Under the pieces are notes generated by a model. It saw only the letters and a list, made by a program, of their open reading frames with translations, ran no database searches and was not told the origin of the DNA. The translations under genes and the position numbers were made by a program. From Geomobilibacter sp964431365 (GTDB lineage Bacteria; Desulfobacterota; Desulfuromonadia; Geobacterales; DSM-12255), in assembly GCA_964431365.1 (NCBI GenBank), contig CAYSJJ010000008.1, positions 14,198 to 78,197 of the forward strand: 64,000 bases of DNA, read 5' to 3'. This document shows, one piece after another, positions 25,977 to 34,376 of the stretch; within the stretch, counting starts at the first letter, position 1; every line of letters begins with the position of its first letter.

Positions 25977-26780
25977 ATGGTTCAATTGAAGAATTTTTTG
26001 TACCTGATGCTGAAAACAGCAATGAGAGACAGGATGCTTCATGCGTTGTTTTTAAGTGGAATTATGCTTTTTTTGCTAGTACCTTCTTTTAGTCTCTTTT
26101 CCATGCGTCAGGTTCAAGAACTATCTATTACTTTGTCATTATCAGCCATTTCATTTATATTATTAGTATTTTCTATATTTCTTGGTTCTTCATCAATTTG
26201 GCGTGATATAGAAAAACGATATACAACATCTGTTCTAGGTCTTCCAATTTCACGATCATCTTATGTACTAGGAAAATTTATCAGTATATCAATATTTATA
26301 GTAATTTGTGCACTTCTTCTTGCTCTTGTTTCAATTGCTGTTATTAATATTTCATCAGCTCAATATAAATCAAGTATTCCTGTACTTTGGGGAAATATAG
26401 TTGCAGCTATTGTTGCTGATGTATTGAAATATATTCTTCTCAGCGCATTCGCTATTCTTTTCTCGTCTTTTAGTACTTCTTTCTTTTTTCCCTTTTTTGC
26501 AACCATAGGAATTTACCTCGCAGGAAGCGCGAGTCAGGAAGTTGCTGAATACGTAGCTAGCGAATACGGGAAGAGTATGTTGCCTTTTGTGCGATGGATT
26601 ACCCAGGGAATTTATTATGTTCTTCCGAACTTTGCGGCCTTCAACCTGAAAGTACAGGCCATATACAGTCTGCCTTTGTCGGTATATGGCCTTGCATATA
26701 CATTTATGTACTTTATCGTGTACACCGCAATTGTTCTGTCTCTTTCAATATGGATGTTTGCAAGGAGAGAGCTGCCTTGA
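25977..26780 (+). CDS. ABC-2 type transporter permease
   Basis: A 267-residue membrane protein with six predicted helices (for example ALFLSGIMLFLLVPSF, LSAISFILLVFSIFLG, ISIFIVICALLLALVS, YILLSAFAILFSSF). The cytoplasmic stretch SSSIWRDIEKRYTTSVLGLPISRSSYVLGK between helices 2 and 3 is the usual ABC-2 exporter loop. Its ATPase is the gene at 27677. Start ATG 25977 follows GCAGGAG. The DNA is strikingly AT-rich against the pilA-upstream genes. An ABC-2 permease is also found just after pilA in G. sulfurreducens, by my recollection. Cargo unknown. Confidence 0.82.
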   Translation: MVQLKNFLYLMLKTAMRDRMLHALFLSGIMLFLLVPSFSLFSMRQVQELSITLSLSAISFILLVFSIFLGSSSIWRDIEKRYTTSVLGLPISRSSYVLGKFISISIFIVICALLLALVSIAVINISSAQYKSSIPVLWGNIVAAIVADVLKYILLSAFAILFSSFSTSFFFPFFATIGIYLAGSASQEVAEYVASEYGKSMLPFVRWITQGIYYVLPNFAAFNLKVQAIYSLPLSVYGLAYTFMYFIVYTAIVLSLSIWMFARRELP

Positions 26781-27625
26781 TCGCCAGGATTGCTTTTGTA
26801 GCCTTGATATTGGCTTACGCTATTATTATTGTCCCTTTTGCTTCTTATATGAAAGAACGCCCAATTGCTCTTAAACTTGGGTATGTGCCTGAGGCAGAAA
26901 TAGTCAAAATTACCTGTGCGGACTATCAAAATGTTCTGGCCCAAGGAATGGTAGTTAAGGTACTTTTTTATTTCGGGACGTTGGTTGAAAAGTTCGAACA
27001 CAAAGTAAAATTACAGCCAGAATATTTCAATATGTTTAAGACGCTCCAGACATCCGTGAAACTCGATCCCTATAACATGGACGCTTATTATTTCACTCAG
27101 GCTGTATTCACTTGGGAACTGCACAGGATAGAAGAAGTAAACGATATGCTGGATTATGGCATGAAGTATAGGACATGGGATGACCAGTTGCCTTTCTTTG
27201 CCGGATTTAATGCCGCCTATTTTCAGAAGGATTACGGTGCAGCCGCACGTTATATGAAAAAAGCGGCTGAGATATCAAAAAATCCTCTTTACACGACCCT
27301 TGCCGCCCGATATTTCTATGAGGCTGGACAGAATAGTCTGGGGCTAATTTTTATTGATTCAATGCAGGCAGGGGCAAAAGATAAGAAGGTACAGAAGTTG
27401 TATCTGTTGAGAAGACAGGCGCTCATTGGAGTAAATATAATTCAAGATGCACTGAAAAAATATCACCAAGTTTTCCATAAAATGCCTTCGAATATTTCAG
27501 ATCTGGTTTCCGGCGGCTATTTGAGCAAAATTCCTGTTGATCCTTACGGTGGGCAGTTTTATTTAACGTCAGATGGAAAAGTAAAAACAACCAGTAACTT
27601 TGCTTTTGTTGCTAGTCCTAAATAA
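26777..27625 (+). CDS. membrane-anchored TPR protein with pseudopilin-like C-terminus
   Basis: A 282-residue protein. A TTG start at 26777 overlaps the permease stop (TTGA) and has AAGGAG nine bases upstream; an ATG at 26750 is the alternative. Residues 1-22 are one hydrophobic anchor (IARIAFVALILAYAIIIVPF). A helical region of TPR type follows (SVKLDPYNMDAYYFTQAVF, KDYGAAARYMKKAAEISKN, NSLGLIFIDSMQAGAKDKK). The tail KMPSNISDLVSGGYLSKIPVDPYGGQFYL resembles the C-terminal part of GspG-type pseudopilins, an unusual mix. It lies between the permease and ATPase of one transporter. Confidence 0.7.
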   Translation: MIARIAFVALILAYAIIIVPFASYMKERPIALKLGYVPEAEIVKITCADYQNVLAQGMVVKVLFYFGTLVEKFEHKVKLQPEYFNMFKTLQTSVKLDPYNMDAYYFTQAVFTWELHRIEEVNDMLDYGMKYRTWDDQLPFFAGFNAAYFQKDYGAAARYMKKAAEISKNPLYTTLAARYFYEAGQNSLGLIFIDSMQAGAKDKKVQKLYLLRRQALIGVNIIQDALKKYHQVFHKMPSNISDLVSGGYLSKIPVDPYGGQFYLTSDGKVKTTSNFAFVASPK

Positions 27626-27676
27626 TATAATCATGAAACTTAGATATATGTTTTATATACAATACTTGAGGCAATT

Positions 27677-28552
27677 ATGAAGGCTATCGAAATATCCCAT
27701 CTATTTAAGACATATAAAGGCAAAAGAGGAAGTAAAGTTGAAGCATTGTCAGATCTCTGTCTAGAAATTGACACGGGAGAAGTTTTTGGGTTTCTTGGGC
27801 CTAATGGTGCCGGGAAAAGTACGACCATAAGAACTGTTATGGGTCAGATCAAGCCTACCAGCGGGTGTGCCAAAATTTTCGGTACCTCTGTCACCATCAC
27901 CTCCTCACGATTAAAGGTTGGTTACCTGCCTGAGAATCCTGCCTTCTATGATTTTTTAACTGCCCGTGAATACCTCATGTTTGTCGGCAGAACTTTTGGC
28001 ATGTCTGATAACCTCATTACCTCTGAGTCAGATAGGATCTTGAAGCTCTTGGAACTTGGCGATTCCTGTAACCGATCAATCCGCGGTTTTAGCAAAGGGA
28101 TGGTTCAAAGGCTTGGGCTTGCCCAGGCAATGCTACATGATCCCGATCTGTACATACTGGATGAGCCTATGAGCGGCCTTGACCCTATAGGTCGCGCATT
28201 GGTAAAGGACATTATCAAGGACCTTAAAGATCGAGGTAAAACTATTTTTTTCAGCACTCATGTCACTGCAGATATAGAAGCTGTATGTGACAAGGTTGGA
28301 GTTATAGTTAAGGGAAGGTTAGAGACTGTTGATAAAGTCGAAAATATTTTGCGTAGTGGTATTGAAGGCTACTCTATTCTTTTGAGCAACTCAGGAAATA
28401 TGGAAAAGGTCTACGTAGATAAACACGATTTGAAAAGGTTCATGGAAAAGGTGACTACTTTGAATGTGACTATCGAATGTATAGAGCAAAAAAGAAAGGA
28501 CATGGAATCATTTTTTCTCGATATAGTCAGCAAAGATAAAGATGAAAGTTAG
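27677..28552 (+). CDS. ABC transporter ATP-binding protein
   Basis: A 291-residue ATPase. Walker A is FLGPNGAGKSTTIR near residue 38. The Q-loop is GYLPENPAFYDFLT, the signature is the variant RGFSKGMVQRLGLAQAM, Walker B is LYILDEPMSGLDP, and the switch His is in FSTHVTADIEAV. It pairs with the permease at 25977 as an ABC-2 exporter. The C-terminal 70 residues are divergent. It overlaps the next gene by 11 bases. Confidence 0.92.
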   Translation: MKAIEISHLFKTYKGKRGSKVEALSDLCLEIDTGEVFGFLGPNGAGKSTTIRTVMGQIKPTSGCAKIFGTSVTITSSRLKVGYLPENPAFYDFLTAREYLMFVGRTFGMSDNLITSESDRILKLLELGDSCNRSIRGFSKGMVQRLGLAQAMLHDPDLYILDEPMSGLDPIGRALVKDIIKDLKDRGKTIFFSTHVTADIEAVCDKVGVIVKGRLETVDKVENILRSGIEGYSILLSNSGNMEKVYVDKHDLKRFMEKVTTLNVTIECIEQKRKDMESFFLDIVSKDKDES

Positions 28553-30278
28553 AAGAAGGTATCAAATATTCTTTTTGTTGCTGGTCGTCCTGGTTATTTA
28601 CTTTCCGGCTATTTCAGGAGAGGTCAACACAGTAGATGACGTACATATTATCAGTGCCTATGGGATTAATGGCCATTTGACCCTTAAGGATATATTCCTG
28701 CCTGCCGGTCAGTTCTATTTCCGCCCACTTGTTGAACTTACTTATTTCATTGACAATCTTTGTTGGGGACTTGATGCTAGCTTCATGCATCTGGAAAATA
28801 TACTTTTCCACGCCCTGAACGTCATCCTTGTTTATTTTATAGCAACAAGAGTTTCGGTCATGTTAGGTGACCTACCGGCGCTCCCCTTTGTCAGTTCCTT
28901 GCTTTTTGCGCTTCATCCAATCAATGTTGAAGCAGTTAGTTGGATTGCCGGGAGGACCGATTCCTTAGCTGCATCCTTTATACTTTGTTCCACTTTTCTT
29001 CTTCTGACGGGAATCAAGCCAGCGCGGATTAGTTATCTTCTCTTGTCACTAGTGGCCTTGATTCTCTCTCTTTTTGTCAAGGAGACGTCGGTTGTGCTTC
29101 TGCCAGCTTCTCTTCTGTTTGTCGTATCTCTGCCCAAGAGCGGGGATGCGATGCGTGATGATGACCGCAATTTAGACACAAGGCTTATCTGGATATATCT
29201 TTTAATGATGGCTTTAATTTCTTTTTTCATTGCGTTTCGTCTTTTCTTGAAACCTTCCGGCAGCGATAACGCCTTTTCAATGGTTATGCTCAAGAACTAT
29301 AATACGATCGAACTGCTATCCTTATCCATGAAGGCAATGGGTTTCTACCTTAAGAAACTATTTTTCCCATACCCTCTCAATTTCGCCATTCATACAGTTA
29401 GCGACTGGTATCTGCCGCTCGGAGCAGTTGTGCCATTGTTCTGTCTCTATATGATGTCCAAGCGGGATTTGTTGAGTTCATTCAGTGTAGTTGGTTTGCT
29501 TTTCACCGTCCCTGCGATTGTTGCCGGTGCAGCAGGAATTAATTGGACTCCTTTCGCAGAAAGGTATCTCTATATTCCGACAGCGTTCCTTTCAATAGGT
29601 GTGTCGGGTCTCATTTTAACGTCCGCTTCAAGTATGAAGCGTGAATGCCGTGTTTATCAATGCCTTGGACTCCTGGCTATCCCAGTTGCCTTTACAACCT
29701 TTGAAAGGAATCTTCTTTGGCGCGATAACCTTGCACTGTATCGTGATGCTGCCGAGAAATCTCCTGGCTTCGGAGATATTCACAATGAGCTTGGCGTTGC
29801 ACTTTTGAGGAATGGGCAGAGTTCTGAAGCAACTCAGCATTTCAGTCTGGCAGAGAAGCTGTCAACCCGGCCGTTGATACGAGAATTCGCCAGGATGAAC
29901 CTGCTGTATACCGCACTTCAAGGGAAGACCCTGTATGAAAAAAAGAATATCTTGCACGATTTCGTTGATGAACATAGGCAAGCTTCTCCAGAAGTCGTGA
30001 AGATGCTCCGTGGCGTTGTCATGGAGATCCTGCAGACCGAAAAGGATATGGATAGACGTGTACTCCTTATCAAGGAGGCAATCGCATTGAATGACCGACT
30101 GTATCGAGAAGTAGAGGATTCTTTTTACTTGTACTGCAATGGTCGGTTGATGCTTGCATTGGGCAATCACTCTGCAGGCCTGGACTACTTCCGTAAAACG
30201 GTTATTTCTGCTCCCATGGGTGCTTACTATCTGCAACCTGCTCAGAAATTGGTTGAAGGGCTGGAAAACAATGAATAG
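28542..30278 (+). CDS. GT-C-like polytopic membrane glycosyltransferase with TPR tail
   Basis: A 578-residue protein. Around ten hydrophobic helices fill residues 8-380. The first large periplasmic loop has an acidic pair in NTVDDVHI (Asp32-Asp33), as in GT-C enzymes. FRPLVELTYFIDNLCWGL, FHALNVILVYFI and ALHPINVEAVSWIAGRTDSLAA match the TMTC/PMT-like pattern. The last 180 residues are TPR-like (IHNELGVALLRNGQSSEATQHFSLAEK). GT-C enzymes use polyprenyl-phosphate sugars on the periplasmic face. It precedes a polyprenyl-phosphate pentose synthase gene, which fits a donor-enzyme pair. The acceptor is unknown; the pilin or the exported glycan are candidates. Confidence 0.7.
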   Translation: MKVRRRYQIFFLLLVVLVIYFPAISGEVNTVDDVHIISAYGINGHLTLKDIFLPAGQFYFRPLVELTYFIDNLCWGLDASFMHLENILFHALNVILVYFIATRVSVMLGDLPALPFVSSLLFALHPINVEAVSWIAGRTDSLAASFILCSTFLLLTGIKPARISYLLLSLVALILSLFVKETSVVLLPASLLFVVSLPKSGDAMRDDDRNLDTRLIWIYLLMMALISFFIAFRLFLKPSGSDNAFSMVMLKNYNTIELLSLSMKAMGFYLKKLFFPYPLNFAIHTVSDWYLPLGAVVPLFCLYMMSKRDLLSSFSVVGLLFTVPAIVAGAAGINWTPFAERYLYIPTAFLSIGVSGLILTSASSMKRECRVYQCLGLLAIPVAFTTFERNLLWRDNLALYRDAAEKSPGFGDIHNELGVALLRNGQSSEATQHFSLAEKLSTRPLIREFARMNLLYTALQGKTLYEKKNILHDFVDEHRQASPEVVKMLRGVVMEILQTEKDMDRRVLLIKEAIALNDRLYREVEDSFYLYCNGRLMLALGNHSAGLDYFRKTVISAPMGAYYLQPAQKLVEGLENNE

Positions 30279-31119
30279 TCCGCTCGCCTTGCTACGAATC
30301 GTAAGGCCGGCTCAATGGCTGAAAAATCTGATGCTATTTTTCCCTCCATTTCTTGGGGGGACGTTGTTCGTCCCTGGGACGCTGGAGAAGGGGGGAATGC
30401 CTTTAGTTGCCTTCTGCATGGCATCAAGTTCGACATATGTTCTTAACGACATTGTAGATGTCGAACTGGACACGCTCCATCCCCGGAAAAAGACACGGCC
30501 CATTGCTGCTGGGGAGATATCGTACGCTTTTGCCGCTACTTATGCCGCATTCTTAGCAGTTTGTGCAATCCTTATCAGTTGGAGCGTTTCGATCAGATTT
30601 CCTTATTACATAATTCTGTATCTCCTTGTCTCTTGCCTTTATTCTCTTAAATTCAAGAATGTTCCGATACTCGACATCTTCTCCATTTCTTTGGGGTTTG
30701 TTATCAGGCTACTGGCAGGCGGTGAAGCGTTCGATACAGTGATTACCGAATGGCTTCTGCTTACGGTGTTTTTGCTCGCCATGTTTCTCAGCACCGGCAA
30801 AAGACTCGGTGAATTGTTGATACTTGGCAAGGAGGCCGGTTCTCACAGAAAGTGCCTGTTCAGCTATCCACCTGGTTTCCTGGAAGGGATACTGTATCTG
30901 ACCGGTGCAACGGTCCTCATGACCTATACAATGTATTCCCTTCCTCATCCTCCCTTGGTCTATACTGTGCCACTTTGCGCCTTTGGGCTTCTGCGCTACA
31001 TTCTGCGGGTGAAGTCTGGTGCGGGCGGGGATCCGACCGACTCTCTCTTGAAAGATTTTCAGCTTGCGGTTGTCGGCCTCCTATGGGTGGCAGCGGTGGG
31101 ATGGAGTGTTTACCGTTGA
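30271..31119 (+). CDS. UbiA-family decaprenyl-phosphate phosphoribosyltransferase
   Basis: A 282-residue membrane enzyme. The opening LLRIVRPAQWLKNLMLFFP and the metal-binding NDIVDVELDTLHPRKKTRPIAAGEIS are characteristic of DPPR synthases (Rv3806c type), which join PRPP to a polyprenyl phosphate. A second acidic region is YSLKFKNVPILDIFSISLGFVIRLLAGG. About eight helices are readable. The start ATG 30271 overlaps the previous stop. No DprE1/DprE2 epimerase pair is seen in the window, so the product may be used as ribose, or an epimerase is encoded elsewhere. Confidence 0.85.
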   Translation: MNSPLALLRIVRPAQWLKNLMLFFPPFLGGTLFVPGTLEKGGMPLVAFCMASSSTYVLNDIVDVELDTLHPRKKTRPIAAGEISYAFAATYAAFLAVCAILISWSVSIRFPYYIILYLLVSCLYSLKFKNVPILDIFSISLGFVIRLLAGGEAFDTVITEWLLLTVFLLAMFLSTGKRLGELLILGKEAGSHRKCLFSYPPGFLEGILYLTGATVLMTYTMYSLPHPPLVYTVPLCAFGLLRYILRVKSGAGGDPTDSLLKDFQLAVVGLLWVAAVGWSVYR

Positions 31120-32138
31120 GTCTCCAAACGTACATCGTGCTGGTCAATTATAACGGGTGGGCCGATACACTTGAGTGTCTGGATTCGCTGTATCGCCTTG
31201 ACGATGACGCATTCACCGTAGTGGTTGTGGATAATGGTTCGACAGATGGATCTATGCAGTCAATCTCAGACTGGGCGGATGGCAATATCAGCCAGTTTCG
31301 GCAAAGCGACGCGACTTCCCAAAAGGGTGAACAAACGTTACGCTATGCAGTTTATAGTGTTGATTCTGCGAAATCGGGAGGAGACCCTCTCGATTCATCC
31401 CGTCTGGTCCTCGTTCGTAACCCGGTCAACCTTGGCTTTGCAGGCGCTAACAACATTGGGATCCTTTTCGCACTGTCGCGCGGAGATGCCGCCCGGGTCT
31501 GGCTTCTCAATAACGACACGGTCGTACATCCTAGAGCCCTTGCTGCCCTCATCCGTCGGATGGATGGCCAGCCAAAATGCGGAATGTGCGGTTCAACCCT
31601 GCTTTTTTACAACCGCCCCGACCGCGTGCAGGCTTATGGCGGAGGCCGATATGTGACGTTCCTCGGTCTCTCCTGGCATATCGGATTCATGAAGAGAGCT
31701 GTTCGGTTGCCTGATTCTGTACGGGCTGAGAGGTTGATGAACTATGTGGTGGGCGCTTCCCTTTGTGTCAGTAGGGAGTTCTTGGAAGAGGTAGGCTTAA
31801 TGGCCGAGGATTATTTTCTCTATTTCGAGGAGGTTGACTGGTCGTTTCGGAATCGCGGCAGATTTCGTCTAGCCTATGCGCCGGAAAGTATCGTTTATCA
31901 CAAGGTAGGTTCTACCGTTGGTACCAGTAGCAATCCTCTCAAAAAAAGTCCACTGTGTGATTATTATAATCTTCGGAACCGTCTCAAGTTTACCCGTAGG
32001 TACGCGCCGTGGGCTCTGCCGGGAGTTTGTTGCGTAATGGTCCTAGCTGTCTTGCTCCGCCTTATGCTTGGTCAGTGGCAGATGGCATACACAGCGCTGC
32101 GAATTTTGAGCGGTATGCAGGCTCAGGTCAAAGGCTGA
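31101..32138 (+). CDS. family 2 glycosyltransferase (rhamnosyltransferase-like)
   Basis: A 345-residue GT-A enzyme. YIVLVNYNGWADTLECLDSL starts the fold, VVVVDNGSTDGSM binds the nucleotide, NLGFAGANNIG follows, and the DXD position is occupied by LLNNDTVV. A second conserved block is AEDYFLYFEEVDWSFRNR, giving the ED acceptor-side base. The C-terminus has a hydrophobic segment (VCCVMVLAVLLRLML) for membrane association. The start is ATG 31101, 19 bases inside the previous gene; TTG 31116 is an alternative. An unusual insertion of about 25 residues (near 55-85) interrupts the early fold. Confidence 0.85.
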   Translation: MECLPLSLQTYIVLVNYNGWADTLECLDSLYRLDDDAFTVVVVDNGSTDGSMQSISDWADGNISQFRQSDATSQKGEQTLRYAVYSVDSAKSGGDPLDSSRLVLVRNPVNLGFAGANNIGILFALSRGDAARVWLLNNDTVVHPRALAALIRRMDGQPKCGMCGSTLLFYNRPDRVQAYGGGRYVTFLGLSWHIGFMKRAVRLPDSVRAERLMNYVVGASLCVSREFLEEVGLMAEDYFLYFEEVDWSFRNRGRFRLAYAPESIVYHKVGSTVGTSSNPLKKSPLCDYYNLRNRLKFTRRYAPWALPGVCCVMVLAVLLRLMLGQWQMAYTALRILSGMQAQVKG

Positions 32139-32152
32139 TACGGCGTGTCACG

Positions 32153-32950
32153 ATGAAGATATCAATAATAACGGTTACCATGAATGCAGACCGTTTTTTG
32201 CGTGGGACTATCGAAAGTGTTATCGGCCAGGATTTCGACAGTTACGAGTATATTGTTATCGACGGTGGCTCCCATGATGCCACGCAGTCGATTGTTGACG
32301 AATATGCCGCCCACAACGACCGAATCCGGTTTCTTTCTGGACCTGATCGAGGGATTTCCGATGCCATGAACAAAGGGGTCGAATTCGCGACCGGAGATAT
32401 TCTCGTTTTCCTCCATGCAGACGACTTTTTTGCCGCCCCGACAGTATTACGACGTGTTGCCGGGTGGTTCGAAGATAACCCTGCTATCGCCTGGCTGACT
32501 GGCGGAATTAGGTTTGCGGACTATCAAGGCCGACCGATCAGAGATGTCGCGGCACGGTGTTATTCTTATCGTCGCCTTTTGCGCGGCAACATCATTTTTC
32601 ATCCGGCAACGTTCATAAAACGTGAGGCCGTGATCAGGGCTGGAGGTTTTTCTACTGTCCTGAAGTACGCTATGGACTATGACCTGTGGCTTCGATTGGG
32701 TAAGATCGCACCACCTTACGTTGTCGATGACGTTTTGACCTGCTTTCGGGTTCATGGTGGGAGCCGTTCGTGCCGTTATGCGGACGATGCCTTTGCCGAG
32801 GAGTGGGAGGTGCGCAAGCGGGCATTGGGCCAAGCAACAGTCTCTTATTATCTTCATTTCGGGTATTATCTGCTAAAGCGGATCATCTACGGACGTTTTT
32901 TTAAGAGGTGGATTACGACAGAGGAGAATGCCCATGTTCGAATCGATTAA
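32153..32950 (+). CDS. family 2 glycosyltransferase
   Basis: A 265-residue GT-A enzyme of the WcaA/colanic-acid type. KISIITVTMNADRFLRGTIES opens the fold, EYIVIDGGSHDATQSIVDEY follows, then GPDRGISDAMNKG and the metal-binding FLHADDFF. A short C-terminal basic and hydrophobic stretch (YYLLKRIIYGRFFKRW) may touch the membrane. The next gene's start overlaps its end by 17 bases. Sugar specificity cannot be read. Confidence 0.88.
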   Translation: MKISIITVTMNADRFLRGTIESVIGQDFDSYEYIVIDGGSHDATQSIVDEYAAHNDRIRFLSGPDRGISDAMNKGVEFATGDILVFLHADDFFAAPTVLRRVAGWFEDNPAIAWLTGGIRFADYQGRPIRDVAARCYSYRRLLRGNIIFHPATFIKREAVIRAGGFSTVLKYAMDYDLWLRLGKIAPPYVVDDVLTCFRVHGGSRSCRYADDAFAEEWEVRKRALGQATVSYYLHFGYYLLKRIIYGRFFKRWITTEENAHVRID

Positions 32951-33617
32951 AAAGGCATGCTTGAAGTTGACAGGGCATACTAATAATACCGTTGCCAATA
33001 ATCTGAGAGTATGGTCGGAATGGGACTGGTCACAGTTTGGTGAAGAATGGTCCAATACAGAGGAGTGGAAGACGAGTTTAGTGCATGATGTGCTAAATTA
33101 TTACGTTTACGATCGGGCAAGAGTCCTTGAAATAGGTCCTGGGGGAGGTCGGTGGACTGAGTATCTTTTGCACAGGGCCGCTAGTTTGGTTTTGGTTGAT
33201 GTCACGCCTGAATGTATAGATATCTGTAAAAGCAGATTCAAGGATCATGACAACATTGAATATCATGTTAACGACGGTCTCGGCTTAACATTTATTGCTG
33301 ACTCGTCGATCGATTGCATTTGGTCATGGGATGTATTTGTCCATATACAATCTAGCGATATTAAAGTCTACATTCAGCAGTTCCACAGAATTCTCAAGGA
33401 TGGCGGTACTGCGGTAATTCATCATAGCAAGAACGGGATTAGCAGAACTGGCTGGCGAAGCGATATGACCGATAAAAAAATGGTCGAATTCTGCAGCAAC
33501 TACGGCTTGACCGTGGAGCGACAATTTGAGGAGTGGCAGGAGGGGAAGCAGCGGATCTGGCCGGGACTCCCCCTCGAAAAGAGCCCAGATATCATCTCTG
33601 TCCTGCGGAAATCCTGA
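32934..33617 (+). CDS. SAM-dependent methyltransferase
   Basis: A 227-residue class I methyltransferase. SAM motif I is RVLEIGPGGGRWTEYL near residue 64, followed by the acidic strand end LVLVDVTPECIDICK, VNDGLGLTFIADSSIDCIWSWDVFVHI (motif IV) and HRILKDGGTAVIHH (motif VI). Start ATG 32934 has GAGGAG spaced seven bases away; ATG 32928 is too close to it. Probably methylates a sugar hydroxyl or carboxyl of the surface glycan. Confidence 0.82.
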   Translation: MFESIKKACLKLTGHTNNTVANNLRVWSEWDWSQFGEEWSNTEEWKTSLVHDVLNYYVYDRARVLEIGPGGGRWTEYLLHRAASLVLVDVTPECIDICKSRFKDHDNIEYHVNDGLGLTFIADSSIDCIWSWDVFVHIQSSDIKVYIQQFHRILKDGGTAVIHHSKNGISRTGWRSDMTDKKMVEFCSNYGLTVERQFEEWQEGKQRIWPGLPLEKSPDIISVLRKS

Positions 33618-33629
33618 GTTTGAGACCGA

Positions 33630-34376
33630 ATGCCGAAAGTTAGCGTCATCATACCCTGCTTCAACCAAGGAGGTTATCTGGACGAAGCGGTCGACTCGGT
33701 GTTACAGCAAAGTTACAACGACTACGAAATAATCGTTGTCAATGACGGGTCTACCGATCGAGCTACGCTAGCTAAACTGAGCGATTACAATAAGCCCAAA
33801 ACCAGTGTCATTCATACCCCTAACCGGGGCCTTGTTTCGGCAAGAAATATTGGCATCTACGAAGCGCGGGGGGAATACATACTCCCCCTAGATGCCGATG
33901 ATAAGATCGGCAAGGGATATCTGGACGCGGCTGTTACGATTCTCGATGACGACTCCCAGGTCGGCGTTGTCTACTGCACGGCAGAAAAGATCGGTGCGGT
34001 ACAGGAGTATTGGGATTTGCCCGAATTCATCCCGGAAAGGATGTTGCTTGATAATCTCATCTTCTGTACCGCACTGTTCCGCAAGGTGGACTGGCAGACA
34101 ATTGGTGGCTACAGACAGAACATGAAATATGGATGGGAAGACTGGGATTTTTGGCTATCCATGGTGGAACTCGGTAGAAAAGTGGTCAGGATTCCTCATG
34201 TTCTTTTTTATTACCGAGTAAACGATGTTTCAATGAATAGTTCAATGACTTACGCTCAGAAATCCCTCATGATGATTAACTTGGTCAGAAACCATAAAAG
34301 GCTCTACTTCGCTAATATAGCAACCATTTTTGGCGCCTTGTTTAAAAAACGAATGCTAAGGAAATCGCGTGTTTGA
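33630..34376 (+). CDS. family 2 glycosyltransferase
   Basis: A 248-residue GT-A enzyme. PKVSVIIPCFNQGGYLDEAV, YEIIVVNDGSTDRATLAKL, PNRGLVSARNIG and the DXD equivalent LPLDADDKIG are all in place, with WEDWDFWLSMVELGRKVV as the second conserved block. The C-terminal 40 residues are basic and hydrophobic. The following Wzm gene starts inside its last codons. Confidence 0.88.
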   Translation: MPKVSVIIPCFNQGGYLDEAVDSVLQQSYNDYEIIVVNDGSTDRATLAKLSDYNKPKTSVIHTPNRGLVSARNIGIYEARGEYILPLDADDKIGKGYLDAAVTILDDDSQVGVVYCTAEKIGAVQEYWDLPEFIPERMLLDNLIFCTALFRKVDWQTIGGYRQNMKYGWEDWDFWLSMVELGRKVVRIPHVLFYYRVNDVSMNSSMTYAQKSLMMINLVRNHKRLYFANIATIFGALFKKRMLRKSRV

